From positions 1-64,000 of the forward strand of contig CAJXHI010000008.1 in assembly GCA_913051655.1 (NCBI GenBank): 64,000 nucleotides of DNA, given 5' to 3'. Source of the stretch: an uncultured Alphaproteobacteria bacterium (GTDB lineage: Bacteria; Pseudomonadota; Alphaproteobacteria; Rhodobacterales; Rhodobacteraceae). The notes under the pieces are model-generated. The model was not told where the DNA came from. It saw only the letters and a list, made by a program, of their open reading frames with translations, and did not search any database. How positions within the stretch are numbered: the first letter of the stretch is position 1; each line of letters starts with the position of its first letter. This document shows positions 49,594-59,509 of the stretch, piece by piece. The position numbers were made by a program, and so were the translations under genes.

Positions 49594-50340
49594 TCATTGC
49601 ATAATGTAAGCCAATAGGGTGACGATTTCGATGATTACAGCACTTGCGCCTAAAAAATCGCCCGTTTGGCCACCGATTTTCTTTTGCGCCAGAAGCGCGC
49701 ACAATAATCCTGCAAATGCAGCAATAATTGAGATCAACAACCCTGCCACTCCAAGAAAGATCAAGCCGATGGACGCACTCATCCCAAATGAAAAATAGAC
49801 AAAGCTGCCGGTCGGTTTTCCGACGCTATGCGATAGACCACAGCTGCGCGCATTTGGGAGGTGTGCCATCATCACAGGCAGAACAGACCGCGCAAGCATA
49901 CCTGCAAGAAGTAGGGCTAGAAGACTGTTCTCGCCCTGTAGGATGGTCGCAATGAGCTGCCAGCGTAGTCCAGTGGAAACGATAAGGGCAAGGCTCCCGT
50001 AAACACCGAGACGACTATCCCGCATAATCTCCAACCGTTTTTCTCGCTCCCAACTGCCCCAAAATCCATCAGCACAATCGGCTAAACCGTCTTCATGCAT
50101 TGCGCCCGTGATAACAATTCCGACGACAAGCCCAAACCCCGCTGCGATGTAAGGCGCAAGCCCAGAGGTCATACAAAGGGTTGCAGTACTCCATACGCAA
50201 AGGGCCCATACCACACCTGCGCCACCATAGGCCCAGACCGCTTTATGTGCTCTTTCATAAGCTTCTGTTGGGACATAGATAGGCAATCTTGTCAAAAGGC
50301 TCAGAGCCACGCGGATGTCATCAAGATAGATTTTGAACAT
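49594..50340 (-). CDS. cobS: Adenosylcobinamide-GDP ribazoletransferase
   Basis: A 248-aa polytopic membrane protein of full CobS length. Diagnostic segments: ALSLLTRLPI near the start, GAMHEDGLADCADGFWGSWEREKRLEIMRDSRLGVYG in parts (the Mg-binding DGxxD), and GGQTGDFLGASAVIIEIVTLL at the end. It joins alpha-ribazole to adenosylcobinamide-GDP in the last step of cobalamin assembly at the inner membrane. AGGAAATCAT precedes the ATG. It is divergent from cobT, so the two share the 109-bp gap. No B12 riboswitch is visible there. Confidence 0.95.
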   Translation of the reverse strand: MFKIYLDDIRVALSLLTRLPIYVPTEAYERAHKAVWAYGGAGVVWALCVWSTATLCMTSGLAPYIAAGFGLVVGIVITGAMHEDGLADCADGFWGSWEREKRLEIMRDSRLGVYGSLALIVSTGLRWQLIATILQGENSLLALLLAGMLARSVLPVMMAHLPNARSCGLSHSVGKPTGSFVYFSFGMSASIGLIFLGVAGLLISIIAAFAGLLCALLAQKKIGGQTGDFLGASAVIIEIVTLLAYIMQ

Positions 50341-50449
50341 ATGATTTCCTGCTCGTCGCTTTAAGGTTCCTGACGACCTTTAATGCACTTGTTCTTTTGG
50401 AGAATTCAACCCATACCTGCTCTAGCGAGTTACCTGAGCGGAGCCTTTG

Positions 50450-51466
50450 ATGTCCCTTCCTTTTACAACATTGTTAGAGTTTTCTGAGATTTTGAAGACA
50501 CCTTCCAAAATGAATTCATCAGCCTATGAATTGGCGTCTGCGCGAAATGAACAATTAACAAAGCCGGTCGGAGCTCTTGGTCGCTTGGAAGATTTAGCTT
50601 TGTGGTATGCGGGATGGCGTGGACAGGAGCGCCCTAGTCTGGAGCGCCCCCAAGTTTTGATTTTCGCTGGCAATCACGGGGTGACCGCCCAAGGTATTTC
50701 TGTGTTTCCGCCCGAGGTGACAGCGCAGATGGTTTTGAACTTTGAAACAGGTGGGGCAGCAATAAATCAGCTTTCAGGTTGTTTTGGCGCAAAATTGGAT
50801 GTGCATGCCTTGGATCTGGACAGGCCAACGCAAGACTTAACAGAAGCGTCTGCCATGAGCGAAGATGAATGTGTGCAAGCGCTTGGCGTCGGGTGGACTT
50901 CAGTCGATGAAAACGCTGATCTTCTTGTAACGGGGGAAATGGGTATTGGAAATACGACTGCTGCGGCCGCGATCGCCTTGGCACTTTTCGGCGGAACTGG
51001 CGCAGATTGGGCTGGACGCGGGACCGGACTTGGCAGTGAAGGCGTTGCCCTCAAGGCGCAAGTTGTGGAAGCGGGGCTGGCAAGGCATTCTGATGCTAAA
51101 GGCGATGGGCTTGTTTCTTTGATGTCCCTTGGTGGAAGAGAAATTGCTGCTATGGCAGGTGCGATTGCGCGGGCACGCGTAATTCGCATTCCGGTAATTT
51201 TGGACGGATTCATTTGCTGTGCGGCCGCGGCAACCTTGTATGCTGTTGCAAATGACGCGCTTGATCACTGTGTTGCAGGACACCTGAGTGCTGAAGGCGC
51301 GCACCGTCGTCTTTTGGAACGCCTAGGCAAAGAGCCTTTGCTCTCCCTTGGCCTGCGGTTAGGAGAAGGTTCAGGTGGTACGCTTGCAATTAGTGTTCTA
51401 AAGGCTGCGATTGCCTGTCATACCGGCATGGTAACCTTTGCGGAGGCAGGTGTTTCAGCTGGTTAA
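50450..51466 (+). CDS. cobT: Nicotinate-nucleotide--dimethylbenzimidazole phosphoribosyltransferase
   Basis: The start is ATG 50450 (the track's TTG is one codon upstream), 338 aa. CobT motifs: [67 protein letters not shown], and the C-terminal [14 protein letters not shown] with the catalytic Glu. It activates the lower ligand dimethylbenzimidazole for cobalamin. Divergent from cobS. Its stop overlaps the convergent antiporter gene by 4 bp. Confidence 0.95.
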   Translation: MSLPFTTLLEFSEILKTPSKMNSSAYELASARNEQLTKPVGALGRLEDLALWYAGWRGQERPSLERPQVLIFAGNHGVTAQGISVFPPEVTAQMVLNFETGGAAINQLSGCFGAKLDVHALDLDRPTQDLTEASAMSEDECVQALGVGWTSVDENADLLVTGEMGIGNTTAAAAIALALFGGTGADWAGRGTGLGSEGVALKAQVVEAGLARHSDAKGDGLVSLMSLGGREIAAMAGAIARARVIRIPVILDGFICCAAAATLYAVANDALDHCVAGHLSAEGAHRRLLERLGKEPLLSLGLRLGEGSGGTLAISVLKAAIACHTGMVTFAEAGVSAG

Positions 51467-53355
51467 GTGGTATCTGATTTTTTCCTTTTTTCCGTTAATT
51501 GTGTCAAAAGAGCGGACTCTAATTCCTGTTCAAGCGCACGGGAAAGGCTGACATAAGCAGGGTTGTCTTCTAAGCTAGCAGAATGCTTCCAAACTTTGGT
51601 TAAAGCACGCATGGCTCTGCGGTCATGCTGATAAAAAGTGTTTTCTGCTTCTGCTGCTTCAAACTCTGTTAATCCAGCGTTTTCAAGTACATACCGCCCG
51701 GCTCTCAAGCTACTGTCGAACGTTTCACGCACAATATCATCTGCACCTGCATTGTGGAGTTCAAAGACGTGGTTACGATCAAAGGCCCGCGCCACGATAT
51801 GTAGGTCTTTGTATTCACGTCGGATCCGTTCCACCAAATGGGTCGATTTATCTGGATCATCAAGCGCCACGACAAGTACGCGCGCGTTGTCTATCCCTGC
51901 AGCAGAAAGAAGCTCAGGTCGCGTTGGATCTCCAAAAAACCCTTTAAATCCAAAACGGCGCATCAACTGGATGGTTTTCAGATTATCGTCAAGAACGATT
52001 GTTTTAATACCGGAGTTGCGTACAAGACGATTTACGATCTGTCCAAAACGTCCAACGCCTGCAATTATCACAGGTCCTTGGTCATCAATTTCATCGGCAC
52101 TTTCCATTCCAGGTATAACATCACTCATACAACTTGCCAGCGCTTCGTAAGCAAGAAAAAGTAGAGGAGTGATAAGCATAGACAGAGCCACGATCAATAA
52201 AAGACGCTCTGCTAGTAATTCGGGGATAACACTGCTAAACACAGCATAGTTTATTAGAACAAATCCAAATTCCCCTGCCTGAGCCAATGAAAGTGTGAAA
52301 AGCCAGCGGCTGTGCCCTTTTATGCGAAACAATAAAGATAAGACATAGAGCACACTTGCTTTGATAAAGATCAGTCCAATGGTTTGGCAAATTATGAGAA
52401 AAGGGTTTCCGAAAAGGAGAGAAAAATTAATGCCTGCGCCAACTGTGATAAAAAAAAGACCCAATAACAGTCCTTTAAAGGGCTCTATGTCGCTATGCAG
52501 TTCATGCCGGAATTCACTGTTCGCAAGTACAACGCCGGCAAGAAAGCTTCCTAATGCAGGCGACAGGCCGATCATTTTCATTAAAACGGCCGTGCCAACC
52601 ACGATGAGCAGTGCAAGTGCCGTGTACATTTCACGCAGACGGGCGTGGTGAATAAAGCGAAAAATGGGACGTGTAAGGAATATTCCTATAAGGATAATTG
52701 TAACGAAAATAACAATGACCGTCACTGCCGAGGCCCAAGCCGGTAGCCCTTGTAAGAGACCATTGCTGGCTGCGCTGTGGCCTTGTGCATCAACAAAGCT
52801 CTGGCCCCTGCTGATCGATCCATCCAGATTGGCTGTAACTTGCTGGATTGCCAGTAGGGGCATCAGGGCGAGCATCGGTATTACAGCCACATCTTGCGTA
52901 AGCAAAACCGCAAATGATGACCTTCCGCCATTTGTGCGCATCAAGCCTTTTTCCGTCATAGTTTGCAGAACGATGGCTGTTGAGGAAAGCGCGAATATCA
53001 TTCCAACCGCCAAACCAATTTGCCAAGCGTAGCCTGCCTTTACTAGAAGCCAAGAAATGGCACCAATGCTGATTGCCAATTGTAATCCGCCAAGACCTAG
53101 AATTTTGCGACGCATATCCCAGAGTGTCTTTGGTGTAAGTTCAAGGCCAATAACAAAGAGCATCATCACCACACCGAATTCCGCAAAATGTTGGATTTCC
53201 AGCGTTTTTGCGCCAACTAGACCAAGGACGGGTCCAATGGCAATTCCGGCGGCGAGGTATCCAAGAACAGAGCCCAAACCAAGGCGGGATGCGAGCGGAA
53301 CGGCGATCACAGCAGCGATCAAATAAATAATAATGTCAGCAAAAAGGTCAGTCAT
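51463..53355 (-). CDS. CPA2-type cation/proton antiporter (KefB/KefC-like)
   Basis: A 630-aa protein with about 12 membrane segments ([50 protein letters not shown]), then a cytosolic TrkA-N/RCK NAD-binding domain from about residue 415 ([20 protein letters not shown]). The Lys/Asp-type motif region [14 protein letters not shown] and [19 protein letters not shown] are typical of KefB. It exchanges K+ for H+ and is often gated by glutathione adducts, protecting against electrophiles; that would suit a cell handling quinone- or halophenol-type compounds, but the gating is only inferred. Confidence 0.93.
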   Translation of the reverse strand: MTDLFADIIIYLIAAVIAVPLASRLGLGSVLGYLAAGIAIGPVLGLVGAKTLEIQHFAEFGVVMMLFVIGLELTPKTLWDMRRKILGLGGLQLAISIGAISWLLVKAGYAWQIGLAVGMIFALSSTAIVLQTMTEKGLMRTNGGRSSFAVLLTQDVAVIPMLALMPLLAIQQVTANLDGSISRGQSFVDAQGHSAASNGLLQGLPAWASAVTVIVIFVTIILIGIFLTRPIFRFIHHARLREMYTALALLIVVGTAVLMKMIGLSPALGSFLAGVVLANSEFRHELHSDIEPFKGLLLGLFFITVGAGINFSLLFGNPFLIICQTIGLIFIKASVLYVLSLLFRIKGHSRWLFTLSLAQAGEFGFVLINYAVFSSVIPELLAERLLLIVALSMLITPLLFLAYEALASCMSDVIPGMESADEIDDQGPVIIAGVGRFGQIVNRLVRNSGIKTIVLDDNLKTIQLMRRFGFKGFFGDPTRPELLSAAGIDNARVLVVALDDPDKSTHLVERIRREYKDLHIVARAFDRNHVFELHNAGADDIVRETFDSSLRAGRYVLENAGLTEFEAAEAENTFYQHDRRAMRALTKVWKHSASLEDNPAYVSLSRALEQELESALLTQLTEKRKKSDTT

Positions 53356-53365
53356 AAAATTGCAA

Positions 53366-53824
53366 TTAACGTGTCGGAAGAGGCGAGTCTGGTTTTGCCT
53401 GCTCCATAACGATCTGGCTTTGGACGCGCGAAACGGCCGGTTGAAAAATAAGTGTGGCTTCTATACAGAAATTCAAGGTTTTTAAGTCTTCGCAATAGAC
53501 CCGCAAAAGATAATCGGCTTCGCCTGTTAGTCTCCACGCCGCGGCGAATCTAGGGTGCATACTTACAGTACGAGTGAATTCAGTCCCTAGTGCTGGACTA
53601 TGGAACGAGAACTGTACCTTTAAGAAGGCTTGAAACTCCAACCCCAATTTTTCCGCGCTGACCTCAGCATGGTATGATTTGATGTACCCTTCTCGTTTCA
53701 GTCTTTGCCGTCTTAGTCCTGCCTGACTTTGGGATGAGTTTAATTTTTGTGACAATTCCTGAGAGGTCAGTTGCGCATCTTTTTGTAATTTTGATAAGAT
53801 CTGGTAGCTTGTATCATCAATCAT
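53366..53824 (-). CDS. Lrp/AsnC-family transcriptional regulator
   Basis: A 152-aa Lrp-type protein: an N-terminal winged helix (ILSKLQKDAQLTSQELSQKL, SQAGLRRQRLKREGYI) and a C-terminal RAM domain (VKVQFSFHSPALG-like segment, RFAAAWRLTGEADYLLRVYC). It starts 131 bp from the divergent ATG of the dead hppD gene. In Rhodobacterales such a divergent Lrp normally controls hppD and aromatic amino-acid use, so this regulator has lost its neighbour target. Confidence 0.9.
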   Translation of the reverse strand: MIDDTSYQILSKLQKDAQLTSQELSQKLNSSQSQAGLRRQRLKREGYIKSYHAEVSAEKLGLEFQAFLKVQFSFHSPALGTEFTRTVSMHPRFAAAWRLTGEADYLLRVYCEDLKTLNFCIEATLIFQPAVSRVQSQIVMEQAKPDSPLPTR

Positions 53825-53954
53825 GCGTAATTTTCGGAATTTCTGTTAAGTTTACACAGATTTCACGCAAAAAATAGTTAAAACTGCTTAATATTTCGTT
53901 AAATGGGCTGGAAATACTTATTTTATGTAAAATATAATTCAAGGAGATAAAATA

Positions 53955-54720
53955 ATGGTTCCATTTCCAAACAATGCGTTTTAGGCGCGAATATCATTCG
54001 AAAATTCTGCAGGGACGGATGGGTGCGAGTTTGTTGAGTTCGCCCACCCTGAGTAGGAAGTGATTTAGGATAAATTTTCGAAGAGGGGCTTTTATTGACT
54101 GAGATTGACCAGTTAAAAGTATGGAGGTGTGGCAGCAGCCGGCTATTGTCAAGATCGTTAATGTGAAAGGCGACAACTTATCAGCGGTATTCGTCAAAGG
54201 CCAGGGACCATTTGCGTCGTCGATGTCTTGGCATATTTGTAATTTCGAATATGTGTCTAAATATGCTCTTTAAAGGGGATGCAGCAAATACTGTCGAGGC
54301 AAAATATCCTCACGCTTCTGAAATTTGCGATATCAGTGGATCATTGACATATTTCATTGATCAAACTTAGGCAAACACCGCTTAAGAACAAGAGTAAACC
54401 GCGCTATTATCGCTGATACCTTAAGGCGTTGGATCTTATTAACCTGATCATCTTACTTACAACGTTTTCCGTTGGAGTATTACCAACTGATTTTCGGTTT
54501 ACGTCGATTAGTTAAATTTTAGCAAAATCAGATTTTTGATATCGAGGGACAATTAACGGCTCTCTTCAGCCGTGCGCCAAGATCGCCCAACGCTGAAATT
54601 CGCACTCCCATCAACGGAGATCGGTGTGAAGCGAGGGAAATTCTTACCTATCTCAAAAAATATGAGATGAGGTTAATCAATATATCGCGGTGGGTTAACA
54701 GCAGCTTTAAAACAAAATGG
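53955..54720 (+). pseudogene. hppD: 4-hydroxyphenylpyruvate dioxygenase, inactivated
   Basis: An intact ribosome binding site (AAGGAGATAAAATA) and ATG are followed by MVPFPNNAF, a TAG, then ARISFENSAGTDGCEFVEFA and HPE, more stops, then in shifted frames VWRCGSSRLL, GPFASSMSWHI, ISGSLTYFIDQT and FDIEGQLTALFSRAPRSP, TPINGDRCE. These follow the order of 4-hydroxyphenylpyruvate dioxygenase. At least six stops and several frameshifts are present, and the iron-ligand-bearing C-terminus is lost. It would have converted 4-hydroxyphenylpyruvate to homogentisate. The minus-strand ORF 53994..54197 is a shadow. Confidence 0.85.
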
Positions 54721-54835
54721 GTAGGAAGTCTTAAATTAGTATTTTATTTCTACGCAACTTGATACGTATTTCAAGGCTTTTTATAAGTTAATAGAGGAAC
54801 AACAAATCGCGAATTGTGAATCGCTGCCGGCTCAA

Positions 54836-57325
54836 TTAGCCAAGTAGGTCGAGGGTAATATTTTTCCCACTCTTAACATAACGTAATTCGCGCTTTCCGA
54901 TGGCGGCAACTTTGCCGCCATCTAGACGATCGCCGACCTTGACCATCAACCGTTTGCCATTCTTTAGCCGCACAAGAGCGCTGCGTTTCCCTCTGAAATA
55001 GTAAACGCCAAGTAGATTGACTTCACGCAGATTAAGGGCGCGTTTGATCGTGGCCTTTTTCCCTGAAATGGTTGTATTAGTGGTTTTTGTCGAACTTAAA
55101 CTAGCAGAGGCTTCTTCGCCTTCTTCTTCGGGAAGAATTGCTGACGCTGACGCGACTTCAACTGTTTTTTCAGTGGGCTTCTTGATCTTTGGTCGTGCCT
55201 TCGGCCGAAGGGATTCGACAACGGCCCCTTGGTATGTTTCCGGCTCTATGGGGTTTATAGTTTCTGGGCGTGGCTTTGGACGAAGTACGTATCTGTTTTC
55301 TTCTGTGGCCTTAGGTATGCTGGAAGTGCTGAAATCAATAAACGGCAGTGTTGTTTCTTCTTGGGTCGCGAACCCATCTGGTCTTATGGGGTTTAATGAC
55401 GCCGTTTGTGTAGGTATCTGGTCAATTGCTAAATCGGGCGGCGTAAGTGCGACAAGATCTTTTGAGTTGGCACGCGTTTGGATTCCACTTCGGTTTAATA
55501 TATTTATTTGTGCGATTGGCTTAGATGGTAAGGATTTGCTTAAATGGTCAACACCAATTTGCGGTTTATGTAAAATGCGCGTACTTGGATTAAGAAGGTC
55601 GTCAAATGATCGCGCAGTAATGCGGATTTTATCTGTATCCTGTGGAGTTAAACCGATTGGCAGTATGGCGCTGCCGGAAATTTGATCGGGTGGATCCAAA
55701 GAGGAGATCTCATGCTGTGACATAGAAGAGCCAGACACGTATGCAGAAAGACTTACTTCTTTTGTTGTTCTAATAACTGGAATATCCAATCCGAAGATCA
55801 CCGGTTTTTTGTCTGGTGGGTCCTGGTCAACCAATAGAGCCTTTTCAAAAACTTCGTAGTGCGAGAGCTTCTTGCTTAGAGGTCGCCGTACTAGAGGTGC
55901 CCATTTCCCGACAACAGGGTTGCGCGCACGAAATGGAACTTGCATAAAAGGAATACGAGGACTGAAAGACCAGACTCCGCTTATGGCATAAATGCCATTT
56001 AGTCGTTCTTTGATAAACTTAAAACTCAAAGGTGCGGCAGGTTTGGATATGTGTGGGGGGCCCTGAAGGGGCTTCAAAGATTGAAAAGCCGTTATTTGAA
56101 ATTCAGGCGGCGCGGCAGACTCCGGCTCCTCCTCCCGTATGTCTTTCCTTGATACCGTTCGCGGTCCGGTACTCCAATTTGGTCTGATGAGGTTTGAATG
56201 GCTTTTGTCATATCGCTCATCCATAAGGCTCAAATGGCTTAATTGTTGCTTTTTCGGCTCATTAATCGTAAGAATAACATGTTGTGCATCAGGGGAGGGG
56301 CTGGAGATTTGTGCGAAATCACTTAACCCGATGCCTTTGCTCAGTAGCTGAGTTTCGGTTTGGACCTGCGGCGCTTTATCCAATACCAGCGGATCCTCTG
56401 TTGTGGCCCATTTCTCTGGATTTGCCTTATACAAGCTCAGTCCACCGATAAGTGCCAAAATGACGAAGGCAAGGACGGCTGTGGATAAATGCCCAGCACG
56501 TATCAATCTGTTATAACTTAGTTCCTTACCACGGAGACGCAGGAGGACCTGCAATATACGTTTCAGAATATTTTCAAAAAATACTGCTGAGCCTTGAAAT
56601 GACCTTTTAGTCATATCAGCAAGGGCTATAATCAGAGTGTTGAAGAGGCGTGCGGTTTTATTAGTTTTTTCAGAGCTATTTCTTAAAGCCCCATCTCGCC
56701 GGCTTTCAAAGATCTCTGATGTACTACTTTCATCTTCAAAGTCCTCAACGCTTACTTCAACGCTTTCGCCCGCCACGTGAAATGACGGAAGAGCGGAATA
56801 AACAATCTTTATTGGATTTGCGTCACACTCCATAAGCGGTGCCGCGCCATTCGCTAGCCCAAAAAATACTTCTCCGATAAACTCGCCGTCTGGGGCTATT
56901 CCAACGTTGCCAAGAGGCAGAAATCCTTGAAGGGTCGCAAAGTCTTCGGCTTCATGCAATGTTTGGCGGGCAACTGCGGCTACGTAGATTGTATCCACAT
57001 TCGAAACCCAGTCAAAACCGATCTGGTCCAATCGATAGGGCGTTTCGGCCTCAAGGCTGAGCTGAATCATTCTTTCGATGTCATCTGGGCTGGCATCTTT
57101 AGGACGTGACAGCGAATAGTATTTTATCTGGTCATTTGGAATGACCAGTTTTACCCCGCTAGAATTTTGGGATCGCTCCTTTACCAAGGTGCGTAAAGCC
57201 TCCATGCGACCAACAAAATCCGCATCGGCTATGTAAACCTGATCCAGCAAAACCCAGTTTGACCCGGCACGCTGCAGAAGGCATAGTCCTTCTGAAGAAA
57301 GAGAAAGAGCAAAATCGGGTTTCAT
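54836..57325 (-). CDS. GspL/PilM-like membrane protein with GspC/PilP-like C-terminus
   Basis: An 829-aa protein. Residues 1-~180 resemble the actin-like cytoplasmic domain of GspL/PilM (VKLVIPNDQIKYYSLSRP, IQLSLEAETPYRLDQIGFDW). A single membrane segment lies near residues 275-295 (STAVLAFVILALIGGLSLY). A long proline/serine-rich, periplasmic-type linker follows, with repeated LRPKPRP/LRPKARP motifs. The last ~65 residues (LREVNLLGVYYFRGKRSALV, GDRLDGGKVAAIGKRELRYV) resemble the HR domain of GspC/PilP. It looks like two secretion/pilus assembly modules in one chain. No gsp or pil gene is near. Function unknown; it may be a Rhodobacterales-conserved envelope protein. Confidence 0.6.
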   Translation of the reverse strand: MKPDFALSLSSEGLCLLQRAGSNWVLLDQVYIADADFVGRMEALRTLVKERSQNSSGVKLVIPNDQIKYYSLSRPKDASPDDIERMIQLSLEAETPYRLDQIGFDWVSNVDTIYVAAVARQTLHEAEDFATLQGFLPLGNVGIAPDGEFIGEVFFGLANGAAPLMECDANPIKIVYSALPSFHVAGESVEVSVEDFEDESSTSEIFESRRDGALRNSSEKTNKTARLFNTLIIALADMTKRSFQGSAVFFENILKRILQVLLRLRGKELSYNRLIRAGHLSTAVLAFVILALIGGLSLYKANPEKWATTEDPLVLDKAPQVQTETQLLSKGIGLSDFAQISSPSPDAQHVILTINEPKKQQLSHLSLMDERYDKSHSNLIRPNWSTGPRTVSRKDIREEEPESAAPPEFQITAFQSLKPLQGPPHISKPAAPLSFKFIKERLNGIYAISGVWSFSPRIPFMQVPFRARNPVVGKWAPLVRRPLSKKLSHYEVFEKALLVDQDPPDKKPVIFGLDIPVIRTTKEVSLSAYVSGSSMSQHEISSLDPPDQISGSAILPIGLTPQDTDKIRITARSFDDLLNPSTRILHKPQIGVDHLSKSLPSKPIAQINILNRSGIQTRANSKDLVALTPPDLAIDQIPTQTASLNPIRPDGFATQEETTLPFIDFSTSSIPKATEENRYVLRPKPRPETINPIEPETYQGAVVESLRPKARPKIKKPTEKTVEVASASAILPEEEGEEASASLSSTKTTNTTISGKKATIKRALNLREVNLLGVYYFRGKRSALVRLKNGKRLMVKVGDRLDGGKVAAIGKRELRYVKSGKNITLDLLG

Positions 57326-57494
57326 ATGCGCACATATCCTGATAGATACTTGTTCGTTTTTCTAATCTTTTATCGTTCTACTTTACAATATTTAGTCTTA
57401 CTGAAATAGCAAAACATCGCCGATTTAGTGAAGTGAAATCGAATGAGGCGTTTCTATGCAATGTAGAGAAATGAGTGAGAGGCTGGAAGTGAAG

Positions 57495-58185
57495 ATGTTT
57501 TACTCTCTTATTTTCAGGATTATGGGAACAATCGCATAAGACTGGTTCGGGTACCCTAAGGATCTACCGACGATTACTGTTGAGGGACAGGGCACGGTGA
57601 CATTGACTCTAAATATCATGCGATTGGACTCGAGACTTAAAGAAGAAGGCAAAACTGCGTTTAGCACAAGGGCATCTACCGTGCTCAAATATTCGGAACT
57701 TTTTTACAATCTAAGTCTGTTGATCTAGATGAAAAAGCTTTTGTGTCGATGAATGTCTCAATTTTTGTGACAATTTAGATGAACATTTTCAGGTCCGAGA
57801 GATCCGAGGTTTTTTAGCTAGTTCGAGCTTACTGGTCGGTTCAAGAGCTTTAGACCATGTGGCAGAATTACTATATCTGGCTCGGAATTCCAGGGTTATT
57901 GAGAGTGGTGGTTCATATTTTGATAAAAAACCGCGCACTGACCTGGAAATGCAGACCCGTCAAAAGTATGCAAAATGCCCTAGGGAAAGCAGACCTTTTT
58001 AAAAAAAGGGCTGGCATCTGAATGCGCGCTGTGGTGATGATACGCGAGCTTGTTGCTTCGCAGGGCTTGCCAATTTTAGCCTCTGCGGCAAATATGAATA
58101 GAGCAATTTCAAATACGATCTATTCTGGTGAAACAACTTTTACCAAGAGAGCCAGTATTAAATATGAAATTAAGTCGGCTAAGGA
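57495..58185 (+). pseudogene. SIMPL-domain (DUF541) periplasmic protein, inactivated
   Basis: From ATG 57495 a signal-peptide-like start (MFYSLIFRIMGTIA) meets TAA, then the same frame reads DLPTITVEGQGTVTLTLNIM and RLKEEGKTAFSTRAS, the typical SIMPL N-terminus (ITVxGEGxVxxxPD). After further stops and frameshifts, DLEMQTRQKY and a C-terminal GETTFTKRASIKYEIKSA, like the SIMPL end, are recoverable. SIMPL proteins are exported and linked to oxidative-stress defence. The track ORF 58022..58309 is its 3' fragment. Confidence 0.65.
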
Positions 58186-58207
58186 GGTCGATCCAAGTCT
58201 GACCGGA

Positions 58208-59509
58208 TTAGTTTTTCACCGATGCGGCTTTGTTCAGCGCTTGATCCAGATCGGCAATAATATCATCTGCATCTTCGATACCAATAGAGATGCGTACAAC
58301 TTCAGGTGACGCACCTGCAGCTTTTTGTTGATCTGAATCCAACTGGCGGTGTGTGGTCGATGCGGAGTGGATCACCAACGACCTTGCATCCCCTAAATTT
58401 GCCACATGACTAAAAATTTCAAGGCTTTCGACGAATTTCACGCAGGCCTCGTAGCCACCTTTGAGAGCTATGGTGAAAAGACCTCCAGCGCCATTCGGAC
58501 AAATGCGTTTTGAACGCTCATAATAGGGCGAAGTTGGAAGTCCGGCATAGGTTACGCGATCAACAGTATCATGTTTTTCAAGCCACGCGCTTACAAGTTG
58601 AGCATTTTCAACATGGCGCTGCATCCGAAGGGAAAGCGTTTCGATTCCCATCAGTGTATAATGCGCGGCTTGCGGGTTCATGGTCATGCCTAAATCGCGG
58701 AGACCCACTGCGATGCCATGGAAAGTAAAAGCCAATTCCCCAAATGTCTGATGAAAGGTTAGGCCGTGATATGCAGGCTCCGGTGCAGAAAGAGAAGGGA
58801 ATTTATCAGATACAGACCAATCGAATTTTCCGCTGTCCACAACGCAGCCTCCTGTCACCGTGCCATTCCCCGTCAGATATTTTGTAGTTGAATGCACAAC
58901 TAAAGTGGCGCCATGTTCAATCGGACGACAAAGGTATGGCGTTGCGGATGTATTATCCACAATTAAAGGAACGCCCGCAGCATCACTAATTTCCGAAATT
59001 GCACCAAGATCGGTAATATATCCGCCGGGATTAGCGATTGCTTCGCAAAATACTGCGCGTGTGTTGTAATCAATGGCTGACTTCACGGCTGCCTCATCAT
59101 CGAAATCAACAAATTTTGCAGACCAGCCAAAGCGTTTAATTGTCTGGCTAAACTGGGTAACCGTGCCACCGTAAAGACGGGTGGAGGCAATGATATTCTT
59201 ACCCGGTGACAAAAGTGGGAAAAGTGCCATGATTTGCGCGGCATGGCCCGAAGAACAACAAACGGCGCCCGCACCGCCCTCTAGTGTTGCGATTCGTTCT
59301 TGCAACACGGCCACTGTTGGATTGGTCAGGCGGGAGTAGATATATCCCACTTCCTGTAAATTAAAGAGAGCCGCCGCGTGGTCTGCATCACGAAACACAA
59401 AGGCCGTTGACTGGTAGATCGGGGTTTGGCGAGCCCCCGTAGCAGGATCGGGGCGAGCGCCCGCGTGGATCTGTAAGGTATCAAAGCCGTAGCGTGGGCC
59501 ATCTGACAT
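58208..59509 (-). CDS. metY: O-acetylhomoserine (thiol)-lyase
   Basis: I use ATG 59509 (GGAGATATGCTTC upstream; MSDGPRYGFDTLQIHAGARP), giving 433 aa, as the track's longer start adds a tail foreign to the family. It is a Cys/Met-metabolism PLP enzyme: PIYQSTAFVFRDADHAAALF, GGAGAVCCSSGHAAQIMAL, VDNTSATPYLCRPIEHGA, and the PLP-lysine segment HSTTKYLTGNGTVTGG. It makes homocysteine from O-acetylhomoserine and sulfide (direct sulfhydrylation) in methionine synthesis. The leader (59510-59620) shows a small GAGGA/TCCTC hairpin but I could not match a known SAM riboswitch. Confidence 0.93.
   Translation of the reverse strand: MSDGPRYGFDTLQIHAGARPDPATGARQTPIYQSTAFVFRDADHAAALFNLQEVGYIYSRLTNPTVAVLQERIATLEGGAGAVCCSSGHAAQIMALFPLLSPGKNIIASTRLYGGTVTQFSQTIKRFGWSAKFVDFDDEAAVKSAIDYNTRAVFCEAIANPGGYITDLGAISEISDAAGVPLIVDNTSATPYLCRPIEHGATLVVHSTTKYLTGNGTVTGGCVVDSGKFDWSVSDKFPSLSAPEPAYHGLTFHQTFGELAFTFHGIAVGLRDLGMTMNPQAAHYTLMGIETLSLRMQRHVENAQLVSAWLEKHDTVDRVTYAGLPTSPYYERSKRICPNGAGGLFTIALKGGYEACVKFVESLEIFSHVANLGDARSLVIHSASTTHRQLDSDQQKAAGASPEVVRISIGIEDADDIIADLDQALNKAASVKN

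Noticed and set aside
50341-50449. Cobalamin riboswitch between cobS and cobT
   Set aside because: The gap is only about 109 bp and lacks the B12-box sequence; only a short AAGGT/ACCTT repeat is visible.
53994-54197. 67-aa minus-strand ORF
   Set aside because: It is the reverse of recognisable hppD remnants.
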